Of a stretch of DNA of 64,000 nt, positions 47,696-56,060 are shown in pieces. Each line of letters begins with the position of its first letter. The stretch's first letter is position 1. Source of the DNA: Cellulomonas fimi ATCC 484 (GTDB lineage Bacteria; Actinomycetota; Actinomycetes; Actinomycetales; Cellulomonadaceae). Under the pieces are notes generated by a model. That model saw only the letters and a list, made by a program, of their open reading frames with translations. It made no database searches and was not told the DNA's origin. Where the stretch lies: positions 4,154,001 to 4,218,000 of the forward strand of contig NC_015514.1 in NCBI RefSeq assembly GCF_000212695.1. The letters are read 5' to 3'. The translations under genes were made by a program, and so were the position numbers.

Positions 47696-48469
47696 GTGAG
47701 AGAGCCGTCCCTGCACCCCGAGCGCCCGATGCCCGACCCGACCGAGGTGCGCGCGCTCATGACCGACCTGCGACGGCTGGTCCTGACGTACAAGTTCGGG
47801 ATCGACGAGGTCATGACGAAGATCTCGATCCTGCGCGAGGACTTCCGGCTGATGCGGGACTACAACCCGGTGGAGCACGTCGGGTCGCGGCTCAAGTCGT
47901 TCGAGTCGATCCTCGCCAAGTGCCGCCGCAAGGGCATCCCGCTGACGCCCGAGGGCATCCGCGGGCAGATGTTCGACGTCGCGGGCGTCCGGGTGACGTG
48001 CAGCTTCGTGTCGGACATCTACCGGGTGCGGGACATGCTCGTCTCGCAGACCGACCTCACGCTGCTCGAGGAGCGCGACTACATCGCGCACCCGAAGCCC
48101 AACGGGTACCAGTCGCTGCACCTCATCCTGCAGGTGCCGGTGTTCCTCTCGGACCGTGTGGAGCAGGTGGTCGTCGAGGTCCAGCTGCGCACGATCGCGA
48201 TGGACTTCTGGGCGAGCCTCGAGCACAAGATCTTCTACAAGTACGACCGGCACGTGCCGCAGCACCTGCGGGACTCGCTCGCGCAGGCCGCGGACGTCGC
48301 CGCCGCGCTCGACGCGACGATGGAGCGGATCCACGACGAGGTGAAGGCCATCGCCGAGGACGACACCGGCGACGCGCCGGAGCCGCTCAGCCCGGAGGAG
48401 GCGCTGCTGCGGGGCTTCTGGCGCACCGCGGAGGCCGCCGAGGCGGACCGGCACCGCGGGGACAGCTGA
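47696..48469 (+). CDS. Small alarmone synthetase (RelA/SpoT synthetase domain only)
   Basis: A 257-aa protein. RLKSFESILAKCRRKGIP, MFDVAGVRVTCSFVSDIYRV, HPKPNGYQSLHLIL and EVQLRTIAMDFWASLEHKIFYKY are the RelA_SpoT synthetase blocks. There is no hydrolase or TGS domain, so it belongs to the YjbM/RelQ class that makes (p)ppGpp or pGpp. Transcriptional control is expected for such enzymes. It is convergent with the class II aldolase gene, four bases apart. Confidence 0.92.
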   Translation: MREPSLHPERPMPDPTEVRALMTDLRRLVLTYKFGIDEVMTKISILREDFRLMRDYNPVEHVGSRLKSFESILAKCRRKGIPLTPEGIRGQMFDVAGVRVTCSFVSDIYRVRDMLVSQTDLTLLEERDYIAHPKPNGYQSLHLILQVPVFLSDRVEQVVVEVQLRTIAMDFWASLEHKIFYKYDRHVPQHLRDSLAQAADVAAALDATMERIHDEVKAIAEDDTGDAPEPLSPEEALLRGFWRTAEAAEADRHRGDS

Positions 48470-48473
48470 CCCG

Positions 48474-49142
48474 TCAGGGCAGCCGAGCGCCCTCGGGGAT
48501 CGCGATGCGGTCGTACTCGAGGATCGTCGGGGTGCCCGCGCGCTGCGCGTGGTAGAGCACCTCGGCGTTCTCCTCGACGGCCACGGCGACCTTGAACGCG
48601 AGCTTGAGGGACACGCCGACGGCGAGCAGGCCGTGGTTGGCCCAGACGACGGCGTTGACGTCGTCGCCCATGAGCTCGGCGCTGCGGCGGCCGAAGTCGG
48701 CGCACGTGGAGAACTCGAACGGCATGACCGGGACCGGGCCCTTGGCGTAGAGCACCATGTTGAGCAGCACGGGGTCGATCCGCTGCCCGAGCGCCCCGAG
48801 GACGTTCACGAACGTCGACTCGGTGTGGACGATCGCCTGGACGTCGGGGCGGCGGCGGTAGTGCGCGAGGTGGACGGGCAGCTCGGTGGACGGCAGCAGG
48901 TCGCCCTCGACGACGTTCCCGTCGAGGTCGACGACGAGCATGTCCTCGGGGTGCATGGCGTCGTAGCGCACGTCGGACGGGGTGATGACGATGCCCTCGA
49001 ACCCGTCGTCGCCGTGCACGCGGACGCTGATGTTGCCCTGGGTGTTGAAGTTGAGGCCGGCACGGACGGACTCGCGGCAGTAGTAGAGGATCTCCTCGCG
49101 CAGCGCCTGGGTCGCGCGCGGTCGTGCGTCGGTGCTGCTCAT
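48474..49142 (-). CDS. Class II aldolase/adducin-family protein
   Basis: A 222-aa zinc-aldolase-fold protein of FucA length: NFNTQGNISVRV, STELPVHLAHYRRRPDVQAIVHTES, ANHGLLAVG. In fuculose-phosphate aldolase the zinc ligands are two His (HxH) and one later His. Here the HxH is HTE, so one ligand position is Glu. The reaction therefore cannot be assigned. GAGAGG precedes ATG 49142. Upstream lie a perfect palindrome CTTGAA-TCCT-TTCAAG and a perfect DosR-type box. Confidence 0.85.
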   Translation of the reverse strand: MSSTDARPRATQALREEILYYCRESVRAGLNFNTQGNISVRVHGDDGFEGIVITPSDVRYDAMHPEDMLVVDLDGNVVEGDLLPSTELPVHLAHYRRRPDVQAIVHTESTFVNVLGALGQRIDPVLLNMVLYAKGPVPVMPFEFSTCADFGRRSAELMGDDVNAVVWANHGLLAVGVSLKLAFKVAVAVEENAEVLYHAQRAGTPTILEYDRIAIPEGARLP

Positions 49143-49157
49143 GGTCGCCCTCTCGGT

Positions 49158-49173
49158 CTTGAATCCTTTCAAG
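49158..49173. promoter_or_regulatory. Perfect palindrome in the leader of the class II aldolase gene
   Basis: CTTGAA-TCCT-TTCAAG, a 6-bp inverted repeat around 4 nt, just upstream of the ribosome site and at the predicted transcription start (~49170). It looks like a repressor operator. Confidence 0.6.
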
Positions 49174-49176
49174 CCC

Positions 49177-49220
49177 ACTGTGGCAGCGCGGCTCCCGACG
49201 TCGCGCGGGACGAATGTCCC
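49177..49220 (-). promoter_or_regulatory. Perfect DosR-type box with -10 for the class II aldolase gene
   Basis: GGGAC-NNNN-GTCCC is met exactly (49207-49220). On the minus strand CACAGT (49177-49182) follows after 24 nt, placing the box centre near -43 from a start at ~49170. This is the same geometry as at the GNAT gene. Confidence 0.6.
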
Positions 49221-49286
49221 GGCCACCGGGCGGTCGTGCGCCGGAACCCGCCCCACCGAGTCGCCGGACCCGGTACAACACTCCTC

Positions 49287-49574
49287 GTGACCCACCTCGC
49301 CGCCGCCGTGCCGGACCCCGGCTCGGGCCTCTTCCAGCCCACCGTCCTCGTCGTGCTGTTCCTCGTGGGCGCCGTCGTGCTGCTGACCGTCCAGGGGCTG
49401 CGGCCGCGGCGCCGCCCGGGCCGGCGGCCGAACGGGTCGCGCTGGTCGGGCGGCGGGTACGACGGCGGGTCGGACGGCGGGTACGACGGCGGCGACAGCG
49501 GCGGCTGGGACGGCGGCGGCTTCGACGGCGGTGGCGGTGGCGACGGCGGTGGTGGCGGAGGCGGGGGCGACTGA
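49287..49574 (+). CDS. Small single-pass membrane protein with Gly/Asp-rich tail
   Basis: A 95-aa protein. One hydrophobic helix (TVLVVLFLVGAVVLLTV, ~19-35) is followed by a basic stop-transfer RPRRRPGRRP and a low-complexity tail of GGYDGG, GGWDGG and GGFDGG repeats ending in poly-Gly. Function unknown. GTG 49287 has TACAAC 8 nt upstream (49273-49278) and no ribosome site. Confidence 0.65.
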   Translation: MTHLAAAVPDPGSGLFQPTVLVVLFLVGAVVLLTVQGLRPRRRPGRRPNGSRWSGGGYDGGSDGGYDGGDSGGWDGGGFDGGGGGDGGGGGGGGD

Positions 49575-49709
49575 GGCGGGAGCGACCGAGGCGCGGGCGA
49601 CCGAGGCGGGAGCGACCGAGGCCACCGGCGAGGACGCGCACCGCTGGGGCGGCGAGCGGCCGGGCACGCGTCCGTGCACGGCGCCACCACGCGCCCGTGC
49701 AGCGCCGCG

Positions 49710-50012
49710 TCAGTCCCGCAGGTCCGACTCCTCGAACGCCTCGACCCGCGGCGGACCGTCGAGGTGGGCCCGCCACTGCGCGAGCAGCGCGCGCATCGCC
49801 GGGTCCTGCTCGACGCGCACCTGGTCCGCGTCGTACGTCGCGCGGTCCGCGTACTCCATGATCTCGACGAACTCCGCCGGGTCGTCGAGCCGCCACTGCA
49901 GGCGGGTCCGGATGCCGCCCGGCGCCTCGTACGTCGGCCGCGCCCGCCGCAGGAAGGCCTCGAGGTCGACGCGGCTCGTCCGGACGCGTCCGTGCAGGTA
50001 GAGGGTGATCAC
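49710..50012 (-). CDS. Small ferredoxin-like (ABM-type dimeric barrel) protein
   Basis: A 100-aa protein, VITLYLHGRV…RRARPTYEAPGGIRTRLQWRLDDPAEFVEIMEYADRATYDADQVRVEQDPAMRALLAQWRAHL, with the pattern of antibiotic-biosynthesis-monooxygenase-like domains. Whether it is catalytic is unclear. GTG 50012 is chosen because CACACT lies 6 nt upstream (50019-50024). GTG 50018 would add two residues. Divergent from nirB. Confidence 0.7.
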   Translation of the reverse strand: MITLYLHGRVRTSRVDLEAFLRRARPTYEAPGGIRTRLQWRLDDPAEFVEIMEYADRATYDADQVRVEQDPAMRALLAQWRAHLDGPPRVEAFEESDLRD

Positions 50013-50110
50013 GCGCACAGTGTGCGCCGGCCCGTCGGTCGCCGGACCCGGCTCGGTGCCGCTCCCGGGACGGATCTCTCAGCGGCCCCGCGCACGGTGT
50101 GCGTTTGCGT

Positions 50111-50124
50111 GGGTCGAAGGGCCT
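50111..50124. promoter_or_regulatory. Weak DosR-like box upstream of nirBD
   Basis: GGGTC-GAAG-GGCCT, ~72 nt before the nirB ATG. It keeps the dyad shape but deviates at several positions from GGGACNNNNGTCCC, and no clear -10 lies at the expected distance. Confidence 0.3.
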
Positions 50125-50195
50125 GACCGGTACGGCCGGCGGCCTCGGATGCTGGTCGCAGCACCGCACGTCCCCGCACCACGGAAGGCATTCCG

Positions 50196-52790
50196 ATGCG
50201 CACCGCCCCCACCCCCGTCCTGGGCCGCGTCGTCGTCGTCGGCGCCGGCATGGTGGCCCACCGCCTCGTCGCCGGGCTCCTCGACCGCGCCCCCGCCGAC
50301 GGCTGGCACGTCACCGTCGTCGGCGACGAGCCCTGGGCCCCCTACGACCGCGTCCACCTCTCCGAGCTCCTCACCGCGGGCCGCACCCCCGAGGACCTGG
50401 CGCTCGAGCCGACCGTGTGGGACGACCCCCGCACGACGCTGCTCACCGGGGACGCCGTCGAGAAGCTCGACCGCGACGCCCAGACCGTGACCACCCGGTC
50501 CGGCGTGGTCCTCCCGTACGACCAGCTCGTCCTCGCGACCGGCTCGTGGGCGTGGACCCCGCGCACCGAGGGCACCGAGCTGCCCGGCGTGTTCCGGTAC
50601 CGCACGATGGCCGACCTGCAGGCGATGCAGACGTGGGTCGCGGAGCGGTCCGAGGCGCTGGGCCGCCCGCTGCGCGGCGCGGTCGTCGGCGGCGGCGTCC
50701 TGGGCCTGGAGGCGGCCGCCGCGCTCCAGCACCTCGGCGCCTCCGCGACCGTGGTCGAGTTCGCGGACCACCTCATGAACGTCCAGCTCGACGCGGGCGG
50801 CGGCGAGGCGCTGCGCGTGCTCGTCGGCGACCTGGGCATCGACGTGCGCACCTCGACGGGCTGCACCGGCCTCGCGCCGGCCGCGGACGGCGCCGTCGCC
50901 ACCATGCGGCTGTCCAGCGACGACGAGATCCCCGCCGACGTCGTCGTCTTCTCCACCGGCGTCCGGCCCCGCGACCGGCTCGCCCGCGAGTCCGGCCTCG
51001 CGATCGGCGAGCGCGGCGGTGTCGTCGTCGGCGCCACCTGCCGCACCTCGGACGCGGCGATCTGGGCGATCGGCGAGTGCGCGTCGTTCGAGAACGAGTG
51101 CACCGGCCTCGTCGCCCCCGGCAACGCGATGGCTGACGTCGTCGTCGACCGGCTGCTCGGCGGGCCGCGGCTCTACACGCCCGCCCCCGAGGGCACCAAG
51201 CTCAAGGGCGTCGGCATCGACGCGGCAAGCTTCGGCGACGTGTTCGGCCTGACCCCCGGCGCGCTCGAGGTCACGTTCACCGACCCCGTGGCGCGTACCT
51301 ACCGCAAGCTCGTCGTGTCCGACGACGCCCGCACGCTGCTCGGCGGCGTCTTCGTCGGCGACGCGGCCCTCTACCCGCAGCTGCGGCCCATGCTCGGCCG
51401 TCCGCTCGGCGCCGACCCGTCCGCGTTCCTCGCGCCCGAGGGCGGCGCGCACGACACCGGCGCGGACCTGCCCGACGACGTGGTGGTCTGCTCGTGCACC
51501 AACGTCACTGCCGGCACCGTCCGCGAGGCCGTCACCGAGCACGGCTGCACGACGGTCGGCGAGGTCAAGGCGTGCACCAAGGCCGGCACGGTCTGCGGCT
51601 CGTGCGTCCCGGTCGTCACCAAGATCATGAACGCGCAGCTCGAGGCCAGCGGCATCGCGGTCTCGCGGGCCATGTGCGAGCACTTCGCGATGCCCCGCGC
51701 CGAGCTGTACGCGCTGGTCGCGGCCAGCGAGCTGCGGACCTTCAGCGAGATCGTCGCCGCGCACGGCACCGGCCGCGGCTGCGCGGTCTGCAAGCCCGTC
51801 GTCGCGTCGATCCTGTCCTCGCTGCGCGCCGGGCACGTGCTCGAGCGCGACCACGCGGGCCTGCAGGACACCAACGACCACGTCATGGCGAACCTGCAGA
51901 AGGACGGGACCTACTCGGTCATCCCGCGGGTTCCCGGCGGGGAGATCACCCCCGAGAAGCTCGTCGTGCTCGGCCAGGTGGCCGCCGACTTCGGCCTCTA
52001 CACGCGCATCACGGGCGCCCAGCGGATCGGGATGTTCGGCGCCCGCATCGACCAGCTCCCCGCGATCTGGCAGCGGCTCATCGACGCCGGGTTCGAGTCC
52101 GGGCAGGCGTACGGCAAGTCGCTGCGGGCCGTGAAGTCCTGCGTCGGCTCGGCGTGGTGCCGGTTCGGCGTCCGCGACTCCGTCGGGATGGGCATCCTGC
52201 TGGAGAACCGCTACCGCGGCCTGCGCACGCCCCACAAGTTCAAGGTCGGCGTCTCCGGGTGCGCGCGGGAGTGCGCCGAGGCGCGCGGCAAGGATGTCGG
52301 CGTCATCGCGACCGCCGGCGGCTGGAACGTGTACGTCGGCGGCAACGGCGGGGCCAACCCGCGGCACGCGGACCTGCTCGCCGAGGACCTCGACGACGAC
52401 GGGCTCGTCGCCGTGATCGACCGGTTCCTCGCCCTGTACGTGCGGCGCGGCGACCGTCTGCAGCGCACCGCACCCTTCGTCGCCGAGTACCCCGGCGGCA
52501 TCGAGGCCCTGCGCGCCGTCCTCGTCGACGACACCGAGGGCATCGTCGCGGAGCTCGAGGCGGAGATCGCCGCGCACGTCGACGACTACCGCGACGAGTG
52601 GGCCGCCGCCCTGGAGGACCCCGACAAGCTCGACCGGTTCACCGCGTTCGTCAACGCACCCGGCGAGCACGACCCCGACCTGCGCTACACCCCGCAGCGC
52701 GGCCAGGTCCGCCCCGCGGAGCCCGGCGAGGTCGGCCACCACGACCCGCGCGTCGCGCGCCTGCTGCCCCTCACGGAGGTGACCCGGTGA
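50196..52790 (+). CDS. nirB: Assimilatory-type NADH nitrite reductase, large subunit
   Basis: An 864-aa enzyme that reduces nitrite to ammonia with NAD(P)H. The order is: FAD/NAD domains (RVVVVGAGMVAHRLVAGLL; VVGGGVLGLEAAAAL), a BFD-like [2Fe-2S] domain (CSCTNVT … CGSC) and the sirohaem/[4Fe-4S] domain with CVGSAWC and CARECAE, the CX5C…CX3C ligand pattern. Complete and of typical length. GGAAGG precedes the ATG. It overlaps nirD by 4 bp. Confidence 0.97.
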   Translation: MRTAPTPVLGRVVVVGAGMVAHRLVAGLLDRAPADGWHVTVVGDEPWAPYDRVHLSELLTAGRTPEDLALEPTVWDDPRTTLLTGDAVEKLDRDAQTVTTRSGVVLPYDQLVLATGSWAWTPRTEGTELPGVFRYRTMADLQAMQTWVAERSEALGRPLRGAVVGGGVLGLEAAAALQHLGASATVVEFADHLMNVQLDAGGGEALRVLVGDLGIDVRTSTGCTGLAPAADGAVATMRLSSDDEIPADVVVFSTGVRPRDRLARESGLAIGERGGVVVGATCRTSDAAIWAIGECASFENECTGLVAPGNAMADVVVDRLLGGPRLYTPAPEGTKLKGVGIDAASFGDVFGLTPGALEVTFTDPVARTYRKLVVSDDARTLLGGVFVGDAALYPQLRPMLGRPLGADPSAFLAPEGGAHDTGADLPDDVVVCSCTNVTAGTVREAVTEHGCTTVGEVKACTKAGTVCGSCVPVVTKIMNAQLEASGIAVSRAMCEHFAMPRAELYALVAASELRTFSEIVAAHGTGRGCAVCKPVVASILSSLRAGHVLERDHAGLQDTNDHVMANLQKDGTYSVIPRVPGGEITPEKLVVLGQVAADFGLYTRITGAQRIGMFGARIDQLPAIWQRLIDAGFESGQAYGKSLRAVKSCVGSAWCRFGVRDSVGMGILLENRYRGLRTPHKFKVGVSGCARECAEARGKDVGVIATAGGWNVYVGGNGGANPRHADLLAEDLDDDGLVAVIDRFLALYVRRGDRLQRTAPFVAEYPGGIEALRAVLVDDTEGIVAELEAEIAAHVDDYRDEWAAALEDPDKLDRFTAFVNAPGEHDPDLRYTPQRGQVRPAEPGEVGHHDPRVARLLPLTEVTR

Positions 52791-53143
52791 CCACGACCGA
52801 CCTGCGCACCGACGTCTGCGCGCTCGACGCGCTCGTCCCCGAGCGGGGTGCCGCCGCCCTCGTCGACGGCGTCCAGGTGGCCCTGTTCCGGCTCGACGAC
52901 GGCAGCGTCCTCGCCGTCCAGAACCGCGACCCGTTCGCCGGCGCGAACGTCGTCGCACGCGGCATCGTCGGGACCGTCGGCGACGCCCCCACGGTGACGT
53001 CGCCCATGCACAAGCAGGTCTGGGACCTGCGCACGGGCGAGTGCCTCGACACGGGCGGCAAGACGCCCAAGGACGCGTCGGCGGACCTCGCCACGTGGGC
53101 CGTCGAGGTGCGCGCGGGTCGCGTGCTCGTCAGCGCCCGCTGA
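52787..53143 (+). CDS. nirD: Nitrite reductase small subunit (Rieske-fold)
   Basis: A 118-aa NirD-type protein with a Rieske-like fold: VQVALFRLDDGSVLAVQNRDPFAGANVVARGIVG … VTSPMHKQVWDLRTGECLD. As in other NirD proteins, the Cys/His cluster ligands of true Rieske proteins are not conserved. GTG overlaps the nirB stop (GTGA). Confidence 0.95.
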   Translation: MTTTDLRTDVCALDALVPERGAAALVDGVQVALFRLDDGSVLAVQNRDPFAGANVVARGIVGTVGDAPTVTSPMHKQVWDLRTGECLDTGGKTPKDASADLATWAVEVRAGRVLVSAR

Positions 53144-53147
53144 CCGC

Positions 53148-54341
53148 TCAGGACACCTTGCCGCGCAGCAGCCGCCTCCAGTAGATCTGCGGCTCGACGT
53201 ACCGGTCGAAGACCAGGAGGCTGCGCCGCGGGCGTGCCAGGTCCGGCACGCGCAGGGTCGGCTCCTTGCGGCCCTGGCGGTCGAACTCCGCGAGCAGCAG
53301 CTGCGTGCGGGACGTCGTCACCGGGCCGACCGAGTAGCCGTCGTAGTGACGCATCGTCGCCCCGGTGCGCCGGGCCGCGATGTTGTGCGCGACGACGGGC
53401 ACCTGCTTGCGCAGCGCACCGCCCGACGGCAGGGCGTCGACCTCGGCCGCGTCGCCGAGCCCCCACACCGTCGCGTGGTCACGGTGCTGCAGCGTCACCG
53501 GGTCGACCGCGAGGAAGCCGTCGCTCTCGGGCGAGGTGAGGCCGCTCGACGCCAACCATCCCGGCGCGCGGTGCGGCGGCGCGAGGTACAGGGTGTCGTA
53601 CCGGATCTCGTCGGGGCCGTCGGGGGTCCGCAGCCTCACGCGCCGGGACGCGCCGTCGACGCTCTCGACGGACGTGGCCGTCCGGACCCGCACGCCGTAC
53701 TCCGCCGCGGCGGCCCTCAGCTCCTGGTCCGACTCGTCGAGGTCGACGAGCCGGTCCGCCTCGACGACCAGCTCGACGGTGATCGCGTCGAGGACGCCCG
53801 TGCGGCGCCAGTGGTCGGCCGCGAGGAACAGGGGCTTGAGACCCACGGGCGCGCACGGCACGTGCCGGTCGGAGATCGCGAACACCGCGGTCCCGGACGT
53901 GAGGGCCGACAGCATCTCCCACGTCGCGGGCGCGTGCTCGGGCAGGTAGTTCGTCGACGCCGCCCCGGTGCGGACCGCGTCCTGCGCACCCGGGACCGCG
54001 TCCCAGTCGACCTGCGACCCGGGGCAGACCGCGAGGTCGGAGTACGTGAGCTCGCCGCCGCTCGCGAGCCGGACCGCCGACCGTGCGGGGTCGATCGAGG
54101 TGACCGCGTCCCGGTACCACCGCACCCCGCGCGGCATGGCCTCGGCCTGCGGGCGGCGCAGGTCGTCCAGGGTCGCCATGCCGCCGGCGACGTAGGACAG
54201 GAGCGGGCGGTACTCGTGCACGTCCTTCGGCTCGACGATCGCGACGTCGCGGCAGCCGTCGCGCCGCAGCTTCGCCGCGAGGGAGATGCCGGCGTTGCCG
54301 CCGCCGACGACGAGCACGTCGTGGTGATGGGGACCGGTCAC
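53148..54341 (-). CDS. FAD-dependent NAD(P)/disulfide oxidoreductase, sulfide:quinone oxidoreductase-like
   Basis: A ~397-aa flavoprotein. HHHDVLVVGGGNAGISLAAKL is the FAD site; AISDRHVPCAPVGLKPLFLAADHWR carries the CAP(V/A)G cysteine typical of SQR-like proteins; ATVWGLGDAAEVDALP is the second FAD motif. The C-terminal QIYWRRLLRGKVS may bind the membrane. SQR enzymes pass electrons from sulfide to quinone. GTG 54353 is an alternative start adding four residues. A -10-like TAGCGT lies at 54379-54384. Confidence 0.87.
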   Translation of the reverse strand: MTGPHHHDVLVVGGGNAGISLAAKLRRDGCRDVAIVEPKDVHEYRPLLSYVAGGMATLDDLRRPQAEAMPRGVRWYRDAVTSIDPARSAVRLASGGELTYSDLAVCPGSQVDWDAVPGAQDAVRTGAASTNYLPEHAPATWEMLSALTSGTAVFAISDRHVPCAPVGLKPLFLAADHWRRTGVLDAITVELVVEADRLVDLDESDQELRAAAAEYGVRVRTATSVESVDGASRRVRLRTPDGPDEIRYDTLYLAPPHRAPGWLASSGLTSPESDGFLAVDPVTLQHRDHATVWGLGDAAEVDALPSGGALRKQVPVVAHNIAARRTGATMRHYDGYSVGPVTTSRTQLLLAEFDRQGRKEPTLRVPDLARPRRSLLVFDRYVEPQIYWRRLLRGKVS

Positions 54342-54424
54342 GATCGAGACCACGCTCCGTCCGCGTCGGGGACGAGCCACGCTACGGCGGGCCCGCCGCT
54401 CGCGCGCGCCGAGGCGGCCGCACG

Positions 54425-54450
54425 CGCGGGGCCGTGACTGCGGCCCCGCG
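54425..54450. repeat. Perfect 10-bp stem-loop between divergent genes
   Basis: CGCGGGGCCG-TGACTG-CGGCCCCGCG between the SQR-like gene and the deoxyribosyltransferase-like gene. It lies between divergent starts, so it is not an ordinary terminator. Confidence 0.6.
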
Positions 54451-54525
54451 GCTCGTCGATCACGGGTCGTCGGGTACGCGTGCGAGCATCTCGCGTCCGA
54501 CCGTCGCACCGAGGAGGTGCCGCTG

Positions 54526-54840
54526 ATGCGCCCCGTGGACCGCCCCCGGGTGGTGTGCCTGTGCGGCTCGCTGCGTTTCCGCGACCTGTTCGCGTCGGAG
54601 CGGCGACGCCTCACGTCCCTGGGGGTGATCGTGCTCGGCCCCGAGGAGGTCGACGACGACCTCACGCCGGCCCGGCGCGCGGCGCTCGGCGAGCTGCACC
54701 TGCGGCGGATCGACCTGGCCGACGAGGTCCGGGTCGTGAGCGACGGGGGCTACGTCGGGGCGTCGACACGGCGCGAGGTCGCGTACGCGCGGCAGGCCGG
54801 CAAGGCCGTCACCTGGGTGGAGCCGCACCTCGACGCATGA
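54526..54840 (+). CDS. Nucleoside 2-deoxyribosyltransferase-like protein
   Basis: A 104-aa protein: RVVCLCGSLRFRDLFASERRRL at the start and ADEVRVVSDGGYVGASTRREVAYARQAGK near the end. The CGSxRF opening and the GASTRREVAYA helix match the nucleoside 2-deoxyribosyltransferase/DUF4406 fold. It could act on free (deoxy)nucleotides. GAGGAGGT ends 7 nt before ATG 54526. It lies immediately before a DNA methyltransferase gene in the same direction. Confidence 0.8.
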   Translation: MRPVDRPRVVCLCGSLRFRDLFASERRRLTSLGVIVLGPEEVDDDLTPARRAALGELHLRRIDLADEVRVVSDGGYVGASTRREVAYARQAGKAVTWVEPHLDA

Positions 54841-54920
54841 CCCCGCCGCCGGCCGCGTCCGCCCGTCGTTACGGTGGGACGGCGGGCCGCAGCGCCCGCG
54901 CGTCGTGCCGGGGAGGGTCG

Positions 54921-56042
54921 ATGGGGTCGAGCGGTCGTCCGGACGACCCGCTGCACGCGCCGCTGCGCACCGAGAACGTGCTCGCGCTCGGCGAGGCCGA
55001 CGACCTGCTCGCGCACCTCGCGGCCGCGGACGTGCCGGTCCGTCTCGCGCTGCTCGACCCGCCGTACAACCGGCGCACCCGGTTCCACCACTACGCCGAC
55101 AGCCAGCGGCGCGACGCGTGGGCGCAGGACCGGCGTCGGCAGGCCGCCGCCGTCCGGGACCTGCTCACCGACGACGGCAGCCTCTGGGTCCACATCGACG
55201 ACGCCGAGATGCCCGTCATGCGCACGCTGCTCGACGAGGTGTTCGGCCCGGACGCGTTCGTCGCGACCGTCGTCTGGCAGAAGACGATGAGCCGCGACAG
55301 CCGCACCGCCGTCTCGACGAGCCACGAGTACCTGCTCGTCTACGCCCGGAACCGCATCGCCTGGCACGCGCGCCGCAACAAGATGCCGCCGACGCCCACG
55401 CAGCTCGACCGGTACCGCAACCCCGACGCCGACCCGCGGGGGCCGTGGACGTCGGGCGACCTCATGGCGAAGGCCGGGCCGGGGCGCCGCGCGGCGCAGT
55501 TCTACGACGTGACGCTGCCGTCGGGACGGATGGTCCGGCCCACGCCCGGGACGGCGTGGCGGTTCACGCGCGAGCGGTTCGAGGCGCTGCGCGACGACGA
55601 CCGGATCGACTTCGGCGACGGCGACCGGCTGCCGCGGCTCAAGCGGTTCCTCGCGGAGGTCGAGCCCGGGCTCGTGCCGGACACGTGGTGGCCGGGGGAC
55701 GTCGTCGGCACGACCGCGTCCGCGAAGCGGCACCTCAAGCAGCTGCTGCCCGACCAGGTGCCGTTCGAGACGCCCAAGCCGGAGGCCCTGGTGGCGCGCG
55801 TGATCGGTGTCGCGTCGGACCCCGGCGACCTCGTGCTCGACCTGTTCGCGGGCTCGGGGACGACGGCCGCCGTTGCACACAAGACCGGGCGCCGCTGGGT
55901 GGCCGTCGAGCGTGAGGAGCGGACGTTCACCGAGGTGGCCGTGCCGCGGCTCGAGCTCGTCGTCAAGGGCCTCGACCCCGGTGGGGTCACGCCCGCGACC
56001 GCGTGGGCAGGCGGCGGTTCGTTCTGCACGGTCACGCTCTGA
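54921..56042 (+). CDS. Site-specific DNA methyltransferase, class beta (N4/N6 type)
   Basis: A 373-aa amino-methyltransferase. LLDPPYN (motif IV) comes near the N-terminus and LVLDLFAGSGTTAAVAH (motif I) near the C-terminus, the beta-class order seen in Type III Mod-like enzymes. ATG 54921 follows GGGGAGGG. An ATG at 54837 overlapping the previous stop (ATGA) would add 28 residues. No restriction gene is adjacent. The N4-C versus N6-A target is not settled. Confidence 0.9.
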   Translation: MGSSGRPDDPLHAPLRTENVLALGEADDLLAHLAAADVPVRLALLDPPYNRRTRFHHYADSQRRDAWAQDRRRQAAAVRDLLTDDGSLWVHIDDAEMPVMRTLLDEVFGPDAFVATVVWQKTMSRDSRTAVSTSHEYLLVYARNRIAWHARRNKMPPTPTQLDRYRNPDADPRGPWTSGDLMAKAGPGRRAAQFYDVTLPSGRMVRPTPGTAWRFTRERFEALRDDDRIDFGDGDRLPRLKRFLAEVEPGLVPDTWWPGDVVGTTASAKRHLKQLLPDQVPFETPKPEALVARVIGVASDPGDLVLDLFAGSGTTAAVAHKTGRRWVAVEREERTFTEVAVPRLELVVKGLDPGGVTPATAWAGGGSFCTVTL

Positions 56043-56060
56043 GGGCGGCAGCGGCCGGCG

